A stretch of DNA of 64,000 nucleotides from Zea mays (lineage: Eukaryota > Streptophyta > Magnoliopsida > Poales > Poaceae): the NCBI RefSeq assembly GCF_902167145.1, contig NC_050100.1:213708081-213772080 (forward strand). The letters are read 5' to 3'. Of this stretch, positions 10,856 through 22,120 are shown piece by piece. The notes below the pieces were generated by a model, which worked only from the letters and a program-made list of their open reading frames with translations, had not been told where the DNA came from and did no database searches. How positions within the stretch are numbered: position 1 is the first letter of the stretch; each line of letters opens with the position of its first letter. The position numbers and the translations under genes are program-made.

Positions 10856-10962
<107 letters not shown>

Positions 10963-10974
10963 GCCATCGTTAGA

Positions 10975-12945
10975 GGTTGTTTCTCATCCAACAGATCAAC
11001 ATGCAATGCACGTACGCCCAAGTTTGGGTTGCCAACGATTCTTCCAAGCGCCTCTTAATGATATTGGAGTGCACGAGTGGGTCTGCCTTCATTGCTTGTT
11101 TGCGCGAAGGGGGTTGGATCTTCATGGCGCCATATGCTATGGATTCCAGTATGGTTGCTACAAATCTAGTCTCACCGGAGACTAGAACATCATGTGCACC
11201 AGAAATTAGTGGATCTTCTATGTCTGTAGAATCTAGAGCATCGAGTACATAAGTAGGAGTTGATGATGCTCAGTGTCCTATAACAAGGTCTCAACATGGT
11301 ATTGTGCAACCCAGAATCTACAAAGACGACACCTTATGGTACAATCCTAAAACTAGTTTATTAACTACCGTTGATGAATCTAATTGAGTTGTTGGAGCAT
11401 TAACAAATAAAGATTTGAAAGTTGTAATAGATTAGAATTTTATGCTCCTATTAAAAATAAGGCATACCATTTAATCTCATCGTGAAAGGTAGTCATGTTG
11501 TAACATACAAGTGGTTTATAAAACTAAATTGACGCAAGATGGCAGTCTAGATCAATATAAGGCTAGATTGGTGGTGAATGATCTTAAACAAAGATATAAC
11601 ATTGATTATGATGAAACGTTCAGTCCAATTGTTAAAATGTCTATTGTTTGTTCTATTCGTTGTTTATCTCTAGAGGTTGAAGCTTGCATCAACTTGCTGT
11701 ACAAAACGCATTCTTGCATGGGCATCTAGAAGAAGAAGTCTAACTGGAGCAACCTCTTGGCTAGAAGATGTGTCAAAACCTAGGTGTGTTTGCAACCTCT
11801 CTGCTAAGTAATAAATTGAGCTCACCCAAATTCCATGCATCAAAGGTAGATATATCATTATTCTTTTATAACAAGGAGAATATAACATTTTTGTGCCTGT
11901 CTATGGAGATGACATTGTTGCTGCTAGTTCATCAGAGAAGGCCACCACATTTTTTATGCAGGACTTACAAAAGCAATTTTCTCTCAAGGACTTAGGAGAT
12001 CTTCACTATTTTCTTGGTATAGAAGTAGCAAGAACATCAAATGGAATTGTACTTGCTCATAAAAGGCATGCATATAATCTTCTTAAATGAGTTGGGATGG
12101 TGGCTTGTAAATCTGTTGCCACGCCACTTTCAATAGTGATAGGAATGTAGTAGGAGCTTTGCTATAATTAACTTTGACTAAACCTAATATTGTATTCTCA
12201 TTAAATAAGGTATGCCAGTTTTTTATGCACAAACTACTATTTAATGGCCAACAACCAATATAATATTAATATATATCAACCAGGCCATTAGTTTAGAAGG
12301 AAGTCAAATATACACTTGTTAGTGCTTTCTCTGATGTAGATTGGGTAGGAGAAATAGACCATAGAAGATCTACATGTAGTTTTGCAATTTATTTGGGCAA
12401 TAATCTCATCTCATGGAATGCAAGTAAAACACTATATCAAGGTCTAGTATTGAAGCTATGTGTGAAGTCATAACAAATGTTACATTATAAGCTATATATG
12501 TGGGTGTAAATTCTTCTAAAAGAACTTAATATTCCTAGTCCCAATGTAGCAAGAATCTGGTATGACAATATTGGAGCAAATTATTTATCATCTAATCATG
12601 TGTTCCATGCTAAAATAGAGCATATAGAAGTTGATTATAGAAAGAGTTCTTAGAAGAATATTTGAGATTGATTGTGTTTATTCAAAGGATCTGGTGGTTG
12701 GCGGATTTATTAAAACTTTATCTATAGATTATTAGAGAGTTTTAAGAAAAATCTAAACCTAGAGAAGATTAAGATTAAGATATATTGTATAGGATGATTT
12801 GTAATCGGGTAGATGTTTCCATTCCAAGTTATACTAGAATTTAGTTTAAATCCATATTGTAATTATATATGACTCTTAGAATCGGCTTCTACATGTGCAC
12901 TACCATGAGAAGTTGTTTCTCATCTACTAGATTAACATGCAAAAG
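10975..12945 (+). pseudogene. Decayed Ty1/copia pol remnant (RT and RNase H)
   Basis: Broken reading frames in one direction spell copia Pol pieces in order. RT fragments near 11511-11690 include KARLVV and DYDETFSP. At 11890-12090 there is a VYGDDI active-site box and DLGDLHYFLGIEVA. An RNase H remnant around 12330-12640 includes [13 protein letters not shown] and a degenerate HIEVDY tail. Stops and frameshifts are numerous. A related 30-bp block (GTTGTTTCTCATC, then AACATGCAA) appears at 10978 and again at 12913, possibly remnants of element ends. No function is expected. Confidence 0.85.
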
Positions 12946-14063
12946 TCTTTGTATTTTTACAGTCGTAGCACTAGCTAGCCGCTAGTTTTGGGTTCTTGCC
13001 GCGAGAAGCAAGTTCGTAAATTCGTCGTAAGAACAGGGGGATAGATCGCCCGGCCGACATCTCTCTTTTGCTTGCAGATTAGTCAGATAAACCTACGAGT
13101 CGCACACGTAAAAGACCACTGAACTTTCAGAGTAAGCTCGACCGACCTTGACACGCACACAAAGTTTGCATTATTGGAATTCCATTATAATACGAGGTGG
13201 TACGGATTCGAACACGTATAACACTCACCTTGACAAGCTAATTTTATAATAAAAATATGTATCTAAAAATATCAAAATAATCTATAAACTAGCTAGAATG
13301 GAGGGAATGAATAGTTGTTTTAGCTCAGGTTCGAGATTTATTTCGCTGTTTTTTCTATAGCGTTATCCTGTAGTAGTTCAGTACAAATAAACATGTGAAA
13401 GACGATGGCACGAATCCTTAATAGAAATAAAAAAAAGGCAATCGGGTGGTCCGGCCGAACGCGTTAATTAGTTTGGAAGAAGCCCGAGCATCAATCTACT
13501 GCCAACATTTCTTTTTAACTGTCGTCTTCGTTTGCAAAGAAACCAAAGGTATTCAACTTTGAGGGTGTTCTGCTTTAACTGACGTCTCTTGACTATTAGA
13601 CTTGGACTCGAAGTACAGTAGAGTCTAGGCCGGGCTAGACCGGGCTGACTTACATATAATTTTGACCGGGCTAGTTACATATAACTACAAACATTTTCGT
13701 GACCTCATCCAGATTGCTGACCTCATGAGTCAATTAAAAAAAATCCTATAACCATTTACTAGTACTACACTGACCCTAGTAGAGAATATATTTTGGTTGA
13801 GCATATTAATTTCGACTAGAGTTGATTTAGAACTAATATAAGTAGTAGTCTTGGGTTTACGTTTCGTGGGCGTCTAATTTTTTTTAACCCCAATTGTTAA
13901 CATTAACTCGAAGTAAAGTGTCTATACTCGGACTAAAGAGCATCGACACATATCCTGTTTTGCTGGGACAAAAATCTACACCCTAGACAATACATGAAGT
14001 CTTGGATTTTAAGCCTCACAAACCCACAAATCCTAGAGGCTCAAGGTATTATTTTTAGTTTTA
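12946..14063. other. Intergenic, no gene seen
   Basis: The only structure noted is a segment at 13600-13730 with GGCCGGGCTAGACCGGGC repeats and AAACATTTTCGTGACCTCATC, partly similar to 9180-9235. This suggests an old local duplication. No ORF of interest. Confidence 0.4.
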
Positions 14064-14194
14064 GGGCTAGTTTGTGAGCCACAAAACCGGAGAGGATTGG
14101 AGGGATTAAAATCCCCTTTCTTATTCAATTTTGAATAAGGAGGAGATTTTAACCCATCCAATCCCCTCCAGTATTTGGACTCCCAAAATAGCCC
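14064..14194. mobile_element. Short MITE with GGGCTAGTTTG ends
   Basis: The left end is GGGCTAGTTTGTGAG and the inverted right end GGGCTATTTTGGGAG, flanked by TTA at 14061-14063 and 14195-14197. The body is a foldback around GGAGGGATTAAAATCCCC-type sequence. 131 bp. Confidence 0.8.
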
Positions 14195-14382
14195 TTAGCG
14201 AACCTTTAAGAAGACGCACACTAAACAACCTTTCAGTTAGCAACGGTTTTTAGACGCCCACGGTCCTGCATCGGGAGGGCGCTGCACGACTGTTCGATTT
14301 CTCTTCGACTTTGTCACCACGGCTCGTTTTCCTCCTCATCTCACCTCCTCATCTCACAAACGTTTCATGTCATCGGCCATAA

Positions 14383-14687
14383 GGGCATGTACAGTGGAGA
14401 GACACCAAAACGGTTCTCCAAGCACAGGAGACAATTAAGAGACTTTATTGTACAATGGAGTGTCTATAAACATAGTCTATTAATAAATACAGAATTAAAT
14501 GTATTTGTATAGCATCAGATCGATAGAACAGACGACAAATTCGTACAGTGGGAAGTGAGCCGTCTGTTGTTACTTGGTTTACGAGCAAGGGGCGTCTCTT
14601 CACGGAGAGACGGCTCTAAGATTTTTTTGCAAATAACCCCCTAAAACACCTTAAGAGCCCCCACATTAAACACCACTGTACATGCCC
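14383..14687. mobile_element. PIF/Harbinger-like MITE (305 bp)
   Basis: The ends GGGCATGTACAGTGG and, inverted, GGGCATGTACAGTGG are perfect inverted repeats flanked by TAA at 14380-14382 and 14688-14690. Its interior is similar to 7501-7813. The perfect ends suggest it is the younger of the two. Confidence 0.9.
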
Positions 14688-15090
14688 TAACGTACGAGAC
14701 GATGCTGAACATCGGTGTCGTCTTCTCTACCAGATCGACATTAAGAAGGAACCATTCGATCATTTGCCTTTAATTATATCTTTCATACTGTTTAATTTAA
14801 TATATTTAGATATTTGTCTTTAATTATGTATTTCATATTATTTAATTTAATATATTTAGATATGATTTTGCTAGTGCAAATTTTAATCTTTAAGAGATAG
14901 AAGTTCTCCGGCGAGCACTTGAAGAGATAGAAAAACGAGAGTGATTATGTGGCTCTCTGTCTCTACTATGAAAGTGCTTTGGGTATCAAAGCCACGTCTG
15001 GTCCCATAGCGGAACTAGGTCGAAATCAGCCCTTGCTGCAAGTTGCGTAGAATTTTCACAATGCTTGAATGTCAAACCTGAAGCCTCTCT

Positions 15091-15100
15091 CTATATATAC
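15091..15100 (+). promoter_or_regulatory. TATA box of peptide gene A
   Basis: CTATATATAC lies about 130 bp before the start codon. The block CACAATGCTTGAATGTCAAA just upstream is conserved before gene B (about 18237), so the duplicated unit includes the core promoter. Confidence 0.7.
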
Positions 15101-15226
15101 CTGGCAGGCTGGGCAGCACCTTCCATCGTCCTCATCGTGAAGAACTCTCGAGAGAGCTAAGTACCCTAGAGGCCTAGAAGTATTTTTGGCTTTGTGTAAC
15201 TACAGAAACTGTAGCATCTTGCTAGG

Positions 15227-15478
15227 ATGGCCATGACCAGCAAGTTCGTTCTGCCGCTGCTGCTGGCGGTGCTGATGCTGTTGGTCGTGTCAGGCTCGGC
15301 GCGCCCATTGCAAGACGATGAGTGGGCCGGCGGCGAAACCTCCTCCGCCTCCGCCTCCGTCGTTGGCCATCCTACCATACAGTTCCTCAAACGGCTCTAC
15401 CTGCAACAACTGGCAAGTCCATGTCCCTCCAACATGACCTACGACCCAAACAGCAACCCGCATTGCCATCGTCGGTGA
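15227..15478 (+). CDS. Small secreted peptide precursor, copy A
   Basis: 83 residues, no intron. The N-terminus is a classic signal peptide: MAMTSKF, then a Leu/Val-rich core of about 16 residues and a cleavage-type SGSA at about 22-25. The middle is variable and Ser/Ala-rich. The conserved C-terminal part has PTIQFLKRLYLQQL (49-62, with a Lys-Arg pair at 55-56) and a two-cysteine tail from Cys66 to Cys80 around TYDPNSNPHC. The layout resembles plant signalling-peptide precursors, in which a C-terminal segment is released. I do not recognise CLE, CEP, RALF, PSK, IDA or other named motifs, so the family is unassigned. Copy B at 18400 is nearly identical at both ends, which supports a real gene. 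Asn69-Met-Thr is a potential N-glycosylation site that copy B lacks. An AATAAA lies at 15634. Confidence 0.8.
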   Translation: MAMTSKFVLPLLLAVLMLLVVSGSARPLQDDEWAGGETSSASASVVGHPTIQFLKRLYLQQLASPCPSNMTYDPNSNPHCHRR

Positions 15479-15700
15479 TTATCAGACAACACCTTGCATG
15501 CTGTGATGCTATGTATATGTACCTCTCTGTGCCTGTGATAGTGAATTGGTTGGTTATGGTACCCCATACTCTTGGTAGCAGCCACGATGAATAACATAAC
15601 TCTGTTGTAGTAGCTAGTATATATTTTTTTCTCAATAAAGTGGCAGCCCTTTATCAAGTTTTTTGGAAACATGGTACGCTTGCGTACACACAACTTGCCC

Positions 15701-15878
15701 CAGTGGCGGACCCAGGATTTTATGGCAGCCTAGGCTGTGAGTCGGTGCTATGGTGCAGACCTACGGTAGCCTGGGCTTTACATCCTTTTTTGAACCGGGG
15801 TCAAATACATGCTTCATACAGACGCGCGAGGCAGCCCAGGCCGTGGCCTGTGGTGCCTGTGTATTGCGTCCGCCTCTG
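15701..15878. mobile_element. Small hAT-like insertion in the 3' flank of peptide gene A
   Basis: The ends CAGTGGCGGACCCA and, inverted, CAGAGGCGGACGCA are flanked by a perfect 8-bp duplication ACTTGCCC (15693-15700 and 15879-15886). The homologous flank of gene B (around 18895) runs through this point without the 178-bp insert, which independently shows it inserted after the gene duplication. Confidence 0.92.
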
Positions 15879-15959
15879 ACTTGCCCCTATGTATGAGCAC
15901 GGAGCACCTCTGACACGCTGAAACATCGTGTTCCAAGAATAACGAAGTCACCATAAAAG

Positions 15960-17040
15960 TCTATATGGAGGCAAATTGATTGACGTTGAGATGGTGGTAA
16001 ACTAACGACAAATGTTGTATTGAAGCGCTACGGTAGAAAAGAGGTGACAGTAGTAGATAGCGTAGTCAGTCGTGACGGGTACCAGGAACAAGGTACCAAA
16101 GTAAGCCATAACTCATGGTGGCCCGTCTCGACCGACTAAGTCCCACCGAGTAACTCTGTGAGGTGGTTTGGCCGACCAAATCCCATCGAGCAAATATACG
16201 AGGTGGAAAAGTGAAAGGCCACGACGGGAGCTAGCATGCCTATGAGCCCCCGCGCCATGCCCTCATATCACGGCATAACAGAAGTACGTCAACACCCGAC
16301 AGACGTAGAGGTAAGATGGGCATTATTACCTCCACGCCAACCACGGTAAGGCACGTCTCCAGCACGCCTTACTCGACGCCATGCCCTCCTGTCACACGCA
16401 TGGCAGGGTCAAGCCCGTACCCGACTGATGTGGAGGCAATGTAGACACTATTACCCCACGTCGGTCACGGTAAGGCACGACGCCACAGCACACCATCTCG
16501 GATGACGCCATGACAGCATGCCGAAGGGATGAAGGAAGGTATCTAACACCGGAGTCTCCCCTACTTTGCTCGATGGGTCCCACCAAATGTCGCTACAGAG
16601 AGCCTCAACACCGGAGTCGCTATAGTGACCCGCATACCGGGTAGAGGGAGTGATCCACCAATACCGGGCGTATGACTACGCACGAACCAGAGGACGATGT
16701 CAGCAGGACTATCGTAGACAGCAGGTAGTGCTCACCTTGTCATAACAAGCCCCCTGTAAGGGCCTCTCCTTTGAACTGTAAAAGGGAAACAACCAAGCAG
16801 CGAGAAGGAGGGGGCATTCAACCTGAGCTCTCCACTCCCTCATTCCCAAACGTGCACCTATTGTAACACGTTCTCAGAGAATACTACAATCAACACTATA
16901 CTGAACTTGGGCGAAAGCCATCCCTTGTTCGAATCTCTTGATTCACCATTCAGATTAATTCCACGCTAGCCTCCCCCATGGAACATAAATTATATCGTGT
17001 CCCCAGTTTCTGAAACCACGACTAGTAATATGATCAATAG
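15960..17040. repeat. LTR-retrotransposon-like remnant, no coding capacity
   Basis: Homology to the 3' flank of gene B stops near 15955. The following kilobase holds GC-richer sequence with internal repeats: CGACCGACTAAGTCCCACCGAG is echoed by GGCCGACCAAATCCCATCGAG, and several GGTAAGGCACG blocks occur between 16340 and 16480. The tail AAGCCCCCTGTAAGGGCCTC and the following sequence resemble a U3/R region. No protein or clear TG...CA ends were found, so family and limits are uncertain. Confidence 0.35.
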
Positions 17041-17109
17041 CTAATGTGACGGTTGAAACAGACCGCAAACACGCTACAAACATAAAGAAATTGGTCTAAC
17101 TTTACACCA

Positions 17110-17116
<7 letters not shown>

Positions 17117-17172
<56 letters not shown>
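17117..17172. repeat. (AT)n microsatellite
   Basis: An AT dinucleotide run of about 56 bp at the left edge of the 17173-18197 duplication. Confidence 0.95.
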
Positions 17173-17174
<2 letters not shown>

Positions 17175-18197
17175 CTTCATTTGGATCCTTGGAATTGAAT
17201 TTCATTCTAATAATAGTAATTTAGGAAAACATCAATTAAGCTAATATGGTTTTATGTGAAATATATCTGTATATTATTATTAGCAATATATGTGAGATAT
17301 TTATGTGCTAAATATTTAATATAGAGGAGTGAGCCGAAAAACGTCTTATAAAGTCGCAGAGTAGAAACATATTCTGTTGATACATAAAATCATTTCCAAG
17401 CTCCACCCATGAATTTAAGATAGACTTATATATGAGCTTTGTAAAGTGGTGAAATATTAAATTCTAAACTAAATAGACTATTTTATTAAGTAATTTCCAA
17501 TTCCTCCAGAATGAATAGATCCATATGGTCCCTAACGCTTTGTTTAGATTCTTGGAATTGAATTCTATTATAATAATAGTAATTTATGCAAAGATCAATT
17601 ATGCTAATATAGTTTTATGTGAAATATATTTGTATACTATTATTAGTGTTCGGTTTAGCTTTTTTCTGAGGAGCTTTTCTGAGAATCTGGCTATGGGAAG
17701 AATCTGACTGTGTAGAGAATCTATGCATCATGGAGATTACGTGTGGAGGAAGATAAAGAGTCTATTGAGTTTAGGATGTAGAAAGTGATGGTTTCCTACT
17801 TTCTTAACGACTCGAGCGATTCTTGGTTCACGTTGTTTTTAGACTGTTTTAACTAAAGTGATTCTCATAGAAGCTGGCTGAAAAGCTGCAGCAGTTTGTG
17901 GTGGCCAGAAGCTAAAAAAAAAGTTAGACAAATACGTACGATTAGCAACATGTGCGATATATTTATGTGCTACGTCTTTACTATAGAGGAGTGAGCCAAA
18001 AAACGTATCATAAGTTGTATAGTACAAACATATCCCGTTGATACATAAAATCATTTTTCATATTCGACCCATGAATTTGAGATTATATAATATATGAGAT
18101 TTGAAAAATGGTAGAATGTCAAATTCTAAGCTAAATAGACTACTTTATTAAGAAAATTTTAATTCTTACAAAATAAATAGATCCAAACGGTCCGTAA
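17173..18197. repeat. Direct duplication of a 360-bp unit, second copy interrupted
   Basis: Unit 1 (about 17173-17530) and unit 2 (about 17540-17646 plus 17941-18197) share long blocks. Examples are CTTGGAATTGAATT, TTTTATGTGAAATATAT, AGAGGAGTGAGCC, GTTGATACATAAAATCATTT and AATAGATCCA near their ends. Unit 2 is interrupted by a 294-bp insert. Neither unit encodes protein. They lie upstream of peptide gene B. Confidence 0.85.
17647..17940. mobile_element. MITE-like insertion in the second duplicate unit
   Basis: The insert starts TGTTCGGTTTAGCTTTTT and ends in a region whose inverse begins with TTTGTCTAACTTTTTTT. ATTAG occurs on both sides (17642-17646 and 17941-17945). Comparison with the uninterrupted first unit gives its approximate limits directly. 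The terminal repeats are imperfect, so the superfamily is not assigned. Confidence 0.6.
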
Positions 18198-18265
18198 CGG
18201 GTTGAAATCCGTCCTTGTAAGCTGCATAGAATTTTCACAATGTTTGAATGTCAAACCTGAAGCCT

Positions 18266-18279
18266 CTATATATATATAC
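18266..18279 (+). promoter_or_regulatory. TATA box of peptide gene B
   Basis: CTATATATATATACC lies about 120 bp before the ATG, directly after the conserved TTGAATGTCAAACCTGAAGC block shared with gene A. Confidence 0.7.
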
Positions 18280-18399
18280 CTTGGCTGCTGGCCACATTCC
18301 ATCGTCCCGAAGAACTCACGAGAGAACTAACTAGCAACTACTCCCAGAAGCAATTTTGCCTCTACGTAACTACAAAAATTGTAGCAGCTTGTTGCTACG

Positions 18400-18642
18400 A
18401 TGGCCATGACCAGCAAGTTCGTTCTGCCGCTGCTGCTAGCGGTGCTGATGCTGTTGGCCGTTTCAGGCTCGGCGCGCCGAGTGGAAGGCGACAGGTGGGC
18501 CGGCGGCGAAACCGCCGCCTCCGTCGTTGGCCGTCCCACCATACAGTTCCTCAAACGGCTCTACTTGCAACAGCTGGCAGCTCCATGTCCCTCAGGCATG
18601 ACCTACGACCCAAACAGCAACCCCCATTGTCATCATCGGTGA
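18400..18642 (+). CDS. Small secreted peptide precursor, copy B
   Basis: 80 residues, a tandem paralogue of the gene at 15227. The signal peptide is almost unchanged (cleavage-type SGSA near 22-25). The propeptide is shorter by three residues. The conserved tail has PTIQFLKRLYLQQL (46-59, Lys52-Arg53) and cysteines 63 and 77 around TYDPNSNPHC. The Asn-Met-Thr sequon of copy A is Gly-Met-Thr here. The promoter block, leader end (AATTGTAGCAGCTTG) and 3' flank (AATAAAGTGGCAGCCC near 18836) are also duplicated. Changes fall mainly in the propeptide, the pattern expected if signal and mature peptide are under selection; this is judged by eye. Receptor and function are unknown. Confidence 0.8.
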   Translation: MAMTSKFVLPLLLAVLMLLAVSGSARRVEGDRWAGGETAASVVGRPTIQFLKRLYLQQLAAPCPSGMTYDPNSNPHCHHR

Positions 18643-19437
18643 TTATCAGAAGATAGCATGCATGTATATGTATATATAGGTATTGGGCTGTGATGCTATA
18701 TATATGTATACCTCTATGTGATAGACATAGACTGGTACAGTGAATTGGTGATGGTATTCGACTATTCGATACATACTTGGTAGCAGCCACGACGAATAAC
18801 GTAACTCTGTTGTTGTATCTTATAATTTTTTTCTGAATAAAGTGGCAGCCCTGTATCAGGTTTTCTGGAAATACGGTACGCTTGCATGCACACAACTTAC
18901 CGCTAATTAAGTATGATGAGCACGGAGAACTTCTAAAACACGCTGAAACAACGTATTCCAAGAATAACGAAGTCACCATAGAAGAAGTTTCATCATCGGC
19001 GCCCATATTATTTATTACTCACCCGTCTTAAAATAAATATCGATGTAATATTCATATCGTTCAAATTTAATTAATCTTTTAAAATATATTAAGGGTATGT
19101 TTGGGATGGTTCTAGGTTCTAGCGAGCTTTTACTTATTACTCTGTAGTAGCTTGGTTTTTTTGTTCGATTGAATGTTGTTGGATCCCTTAATTAGTAGTC
19201 GTGATCATCGTATATATAGACGAGATGGTCTTGTTTCAGTAGAAAATAGCTTCAGATACGTTGACAAGTTTTCAATTCTAAAAACTAGGTTTTTTTTTGG
19301 AAAAGGAGGATATATTGAACTCTCAAGAATACTACAACGTGAGTTGAAGCAAATTCTTCGAAGGGATACTTTCAGCCTCTGTTTCATAAAAAACACACAA
19401 CCAACGCCCTCCATCTAAAACTCCGAATGCACACTAG

Positions 19438-20219
19438 CAAGTGCGGATTTAGGCCCTGGGCCACCTGGGCTATGACCCGTGGCGCAGCCCAAAAGTCTTC
19501 TTGTATATAGGTTTTTTCAGTAAAAAAATCTAGTCGAAAATATATTTCAACCCAAAAATGTGGCCCAAAAGACCTCCTGTTTGCAGCGATTGAGCCTGGC
19601 ACTGGCAGCCTCTCTCAGTCGCTCGAGTCAAGAGAACACAGGCTCTTCCAATTATTTCGCAAATATGTGCGGCTACACTTCCTATGTTGCCAGCGGTGCA
19701 ACTGCCTCCCTCTAATCCTCTATTGCTCTCCACGCGACCCTATAGCGGTGTCGTCCGCCTCCGCCAGTCCGGTCTCCGCCAATCCGCCTCCAGCCTCCCT
19801 ACGACCCTGTAACAGTGCCACCACCCAAATCCGCCCCTATCATTACATCTTCTCTCGAGCTATACAACTTCATCAATCTGTTTCCCTTTCTTTTCTAATT
19901 CATAGGCGAGGACGGAGTGCCTCCGTGGCCAATGGGCAGCGACCACCTGAGCGGCGAGCGCTGCGTGCTGAGTGTTGATTACCTGCTGCCATGTGCCCAT
20001 AATTCTCCCCTATTGTAAGAAATTGTTCACAAATGTCTAAACCCTTTTCCCTACCTGCCATAGTTTAATTGGATTGTTAAATGTTACTACCATGTTCTTA
20101 AATACTTATCGTCCGCTAGTCTATTTTTAAACTAAAGTATGAAAAATGAAAAGACAAAGTAATACATCATTACATTTATAGAGTGACCCACGCGTTGATT
20201 TTACGGAGCTCCGCCAATA
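19438..20219. mobile_element. hAT-like element (782 bp)
   Basis: A perfect 8-bp direct repeat CACACTAG flanks the segment (19430-19437 and 20220-20227). The ends CAAGTGCGGATTTAGG and, inverted, TATTGGCGGAGCTCCG share GCGGA and resemble the CAGTGGCGGA ends of the 15701 insertion. The inside includes CTCCGCC repeats near 19755-19800 and no convincing ORF. The match of the 8-bp duplication is strong; the terminal repeats are degenerate. Confidence 0.65.
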
Positions 20220-20541
20220 CACACTAGTGATCCACAAGGCTAAGCCTAGACCGCCACCCTGTTCTTGTGAGAACATATCCACGACTTGAAAATAAATCGG
20301 TTTGAAAAAAACAACAACAAAAGTCGACCTAACCGACCAACAAAAAACTACTAGACTCCGTTCACGATGAAGCCGACCATGTAACCGGCCTAAAAAATGG
20401 GTCTGGCCGACCTTTAATAATAGTCTGGTGTGAGTTTAGTGGCCAATATAATCTGACCGACTTCGCCACGGTAACGCCTAGCGATCGCAGAGCCAGCTGA
20501 GAGCCTATACGCAACTGCAAAAATTGTAGCAGCTTGCTAGG

Positions 20542-20745
20542 ATGGCTATGGCCAGCAAGTTCGTTTTGCAGCTGCTGCTGTTGGCGACGCTGACGCTGTT
20601 GGTTGTGTCAGTGTCAGGGTCGGCGCGCCAATTGGAAGGCGATAAATGAATAGGCTTGGGCCGGCGGCGGCGCAGCCTACTCCGGCGTGATGCTACTCCT
20701 GCTTCTCTATGCGACCCAAACAACGGCCCATCATGCTCTCCGTAA
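20542..20745 (+). pseudogene. Small secreted peptide gene, copy C, disrupted
   Basis: The leader GCAACTGCAAAAATTGTAGC and the start MAMASKFVLQ, with a Leu-rich signal core and SGSAR, match copies A and B. The frame meets TGA at about 20647, shortly after the signal peptide. After a small insertion the remnant of the tail survives in another frame as CDPNNGPSC, followed by a stop at about 20745. The conserved QFLKRLYLQQL block is lost. AATAAAGTGATAGTCC at 20935 matches the 3' flank of the intact copies. Product, if any, would be a 35-residue signal-peptide stub. Confidence 0.75.
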
Positions 20746-20749
20746 TGAT

Positions 20750-22120
20750 CATTAGACGGGCGACCTCCAACCCATCAAATACAGTGTTTCGTCAGGAGTT
20801 GTCACTTGGATGTTACTCCTGTTTCTCTATGCGAATGCGAGAATAGTTGATACAGTCACAATGTGATATCCCTGTTTCGTTTATTGTTATAGAAGCCTTT
20901 ATAAACAGTACGGTGTAGTAACTTATTTTTTCTAAATAAAGTGATAGTCCTTCTGTCAGCTTTCGTTGTACACATATATGTTACTGATCCATCTGTAATG
21001 TGAATGAAAAATAATGTATTTGTTAAATCTGTTAGAAAATTGTGCATCCTTAAAAGTAAATTAAATTCTAAATGACCACTATTCGGACGATGGATAAATC
21101 ACAATCGAGGAAACTTAAATCTATCTTCAATGTATCTAACAGAAACACAATCCAGGAACTCGTCATTACTTACGGTGATGATCGTTCCAACCCGGTTGAA
21201 GATGAGATCCGGTGTCATTAAAGACAGTACATGTGACAGTGTAGATCAACTTGACATGCAGACGCGTGATCGCTGCTAAAAAACTTGGTTCGTCCTAACA
21301 CGTGTTGGTTCTTTAGTGTAGCGAGCTTTCGGATACAGTACTCTTCACGCCGTCGTTGTAATGATGGCATTAGGGATGGAGGAGTTTGAGGTCTCGTAGC
21401 AGTAGCACCGAGGATTCACTTGTGTAAAACCACAATGGATTGGTTTTCTTTTTTACATTTAGGGTTGATTTGGTGGCCGAGGATCCCGAGGGAAAGAAAT
21501 TCTCTTGCTATTAAAAATTGTGAACTACAAGGGGATTTTTTCCCATGGATCCCCTTTGGATCACCCTCTTTATTATATACGAGATGCAAAAACATAAGAA
21601 AGTAAGAAATTGTCTTGATTACAATCTCCATGACAAGACAAATCAGCCATTAAGTAAAGAACGCCCTCTTTATTATATACGAGATGCAAAAACATAAGAA
21701 AGTAAGAAACTGTCTTGATTACAATCTCCATGACAAGACAAATTATTGTAGGTAAGTGTAAAAAAAATAGGTGTCCAACTGACGCTAAAATCTCAAGTCA
21801 TGTGAATAATCATGCAAAAAAAAACACGAAGCAAACGAACGTACGTGTACGTCCGGCTTTAACTTAATCCATGTCATGTTTTATTTCAAGAAAACAAGAC
21901 AAAAGATATTTATGTTGACTTTATCCTCTATATTTTTACGTGAGCCTAAAACATCACCATTTTTACTTCCACTATGCACGAGTAAATATTTGAGATTTAT
22001 TTCGCATTTTTATGATAAAGGAACACTGGACCATGTCCAAAAAACTTCAACAAAATCTTGAATGGAAATACAAGTGACTGTGTGGAACAAAATCTTGAAA
22101 TGGAAATACAAGCGAGCTTA
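20750..22120. repeat. Intergenic with an 80-bp direct repeat (21564-21743)
   Basis: CCCTCTTTATTATATACGAG and the next 60 bases occur at 21564-21643 and again at 21664-21743, period 100, with a single mismatch seen (AAATTG versus AAACTG). The near-identity shows a recent local duplication. The rest of the stretch holds no gene I can support. Confidence 0.9.

Noticed and set aside
15227..15478. CLE, CEP or RALF peptide assignment for the small gene
   Set aside because: No RxxPxGPDPxHH-type, CEP-type or four-cysteine RALF signature; the two-cysteine tail fits none that I can name.
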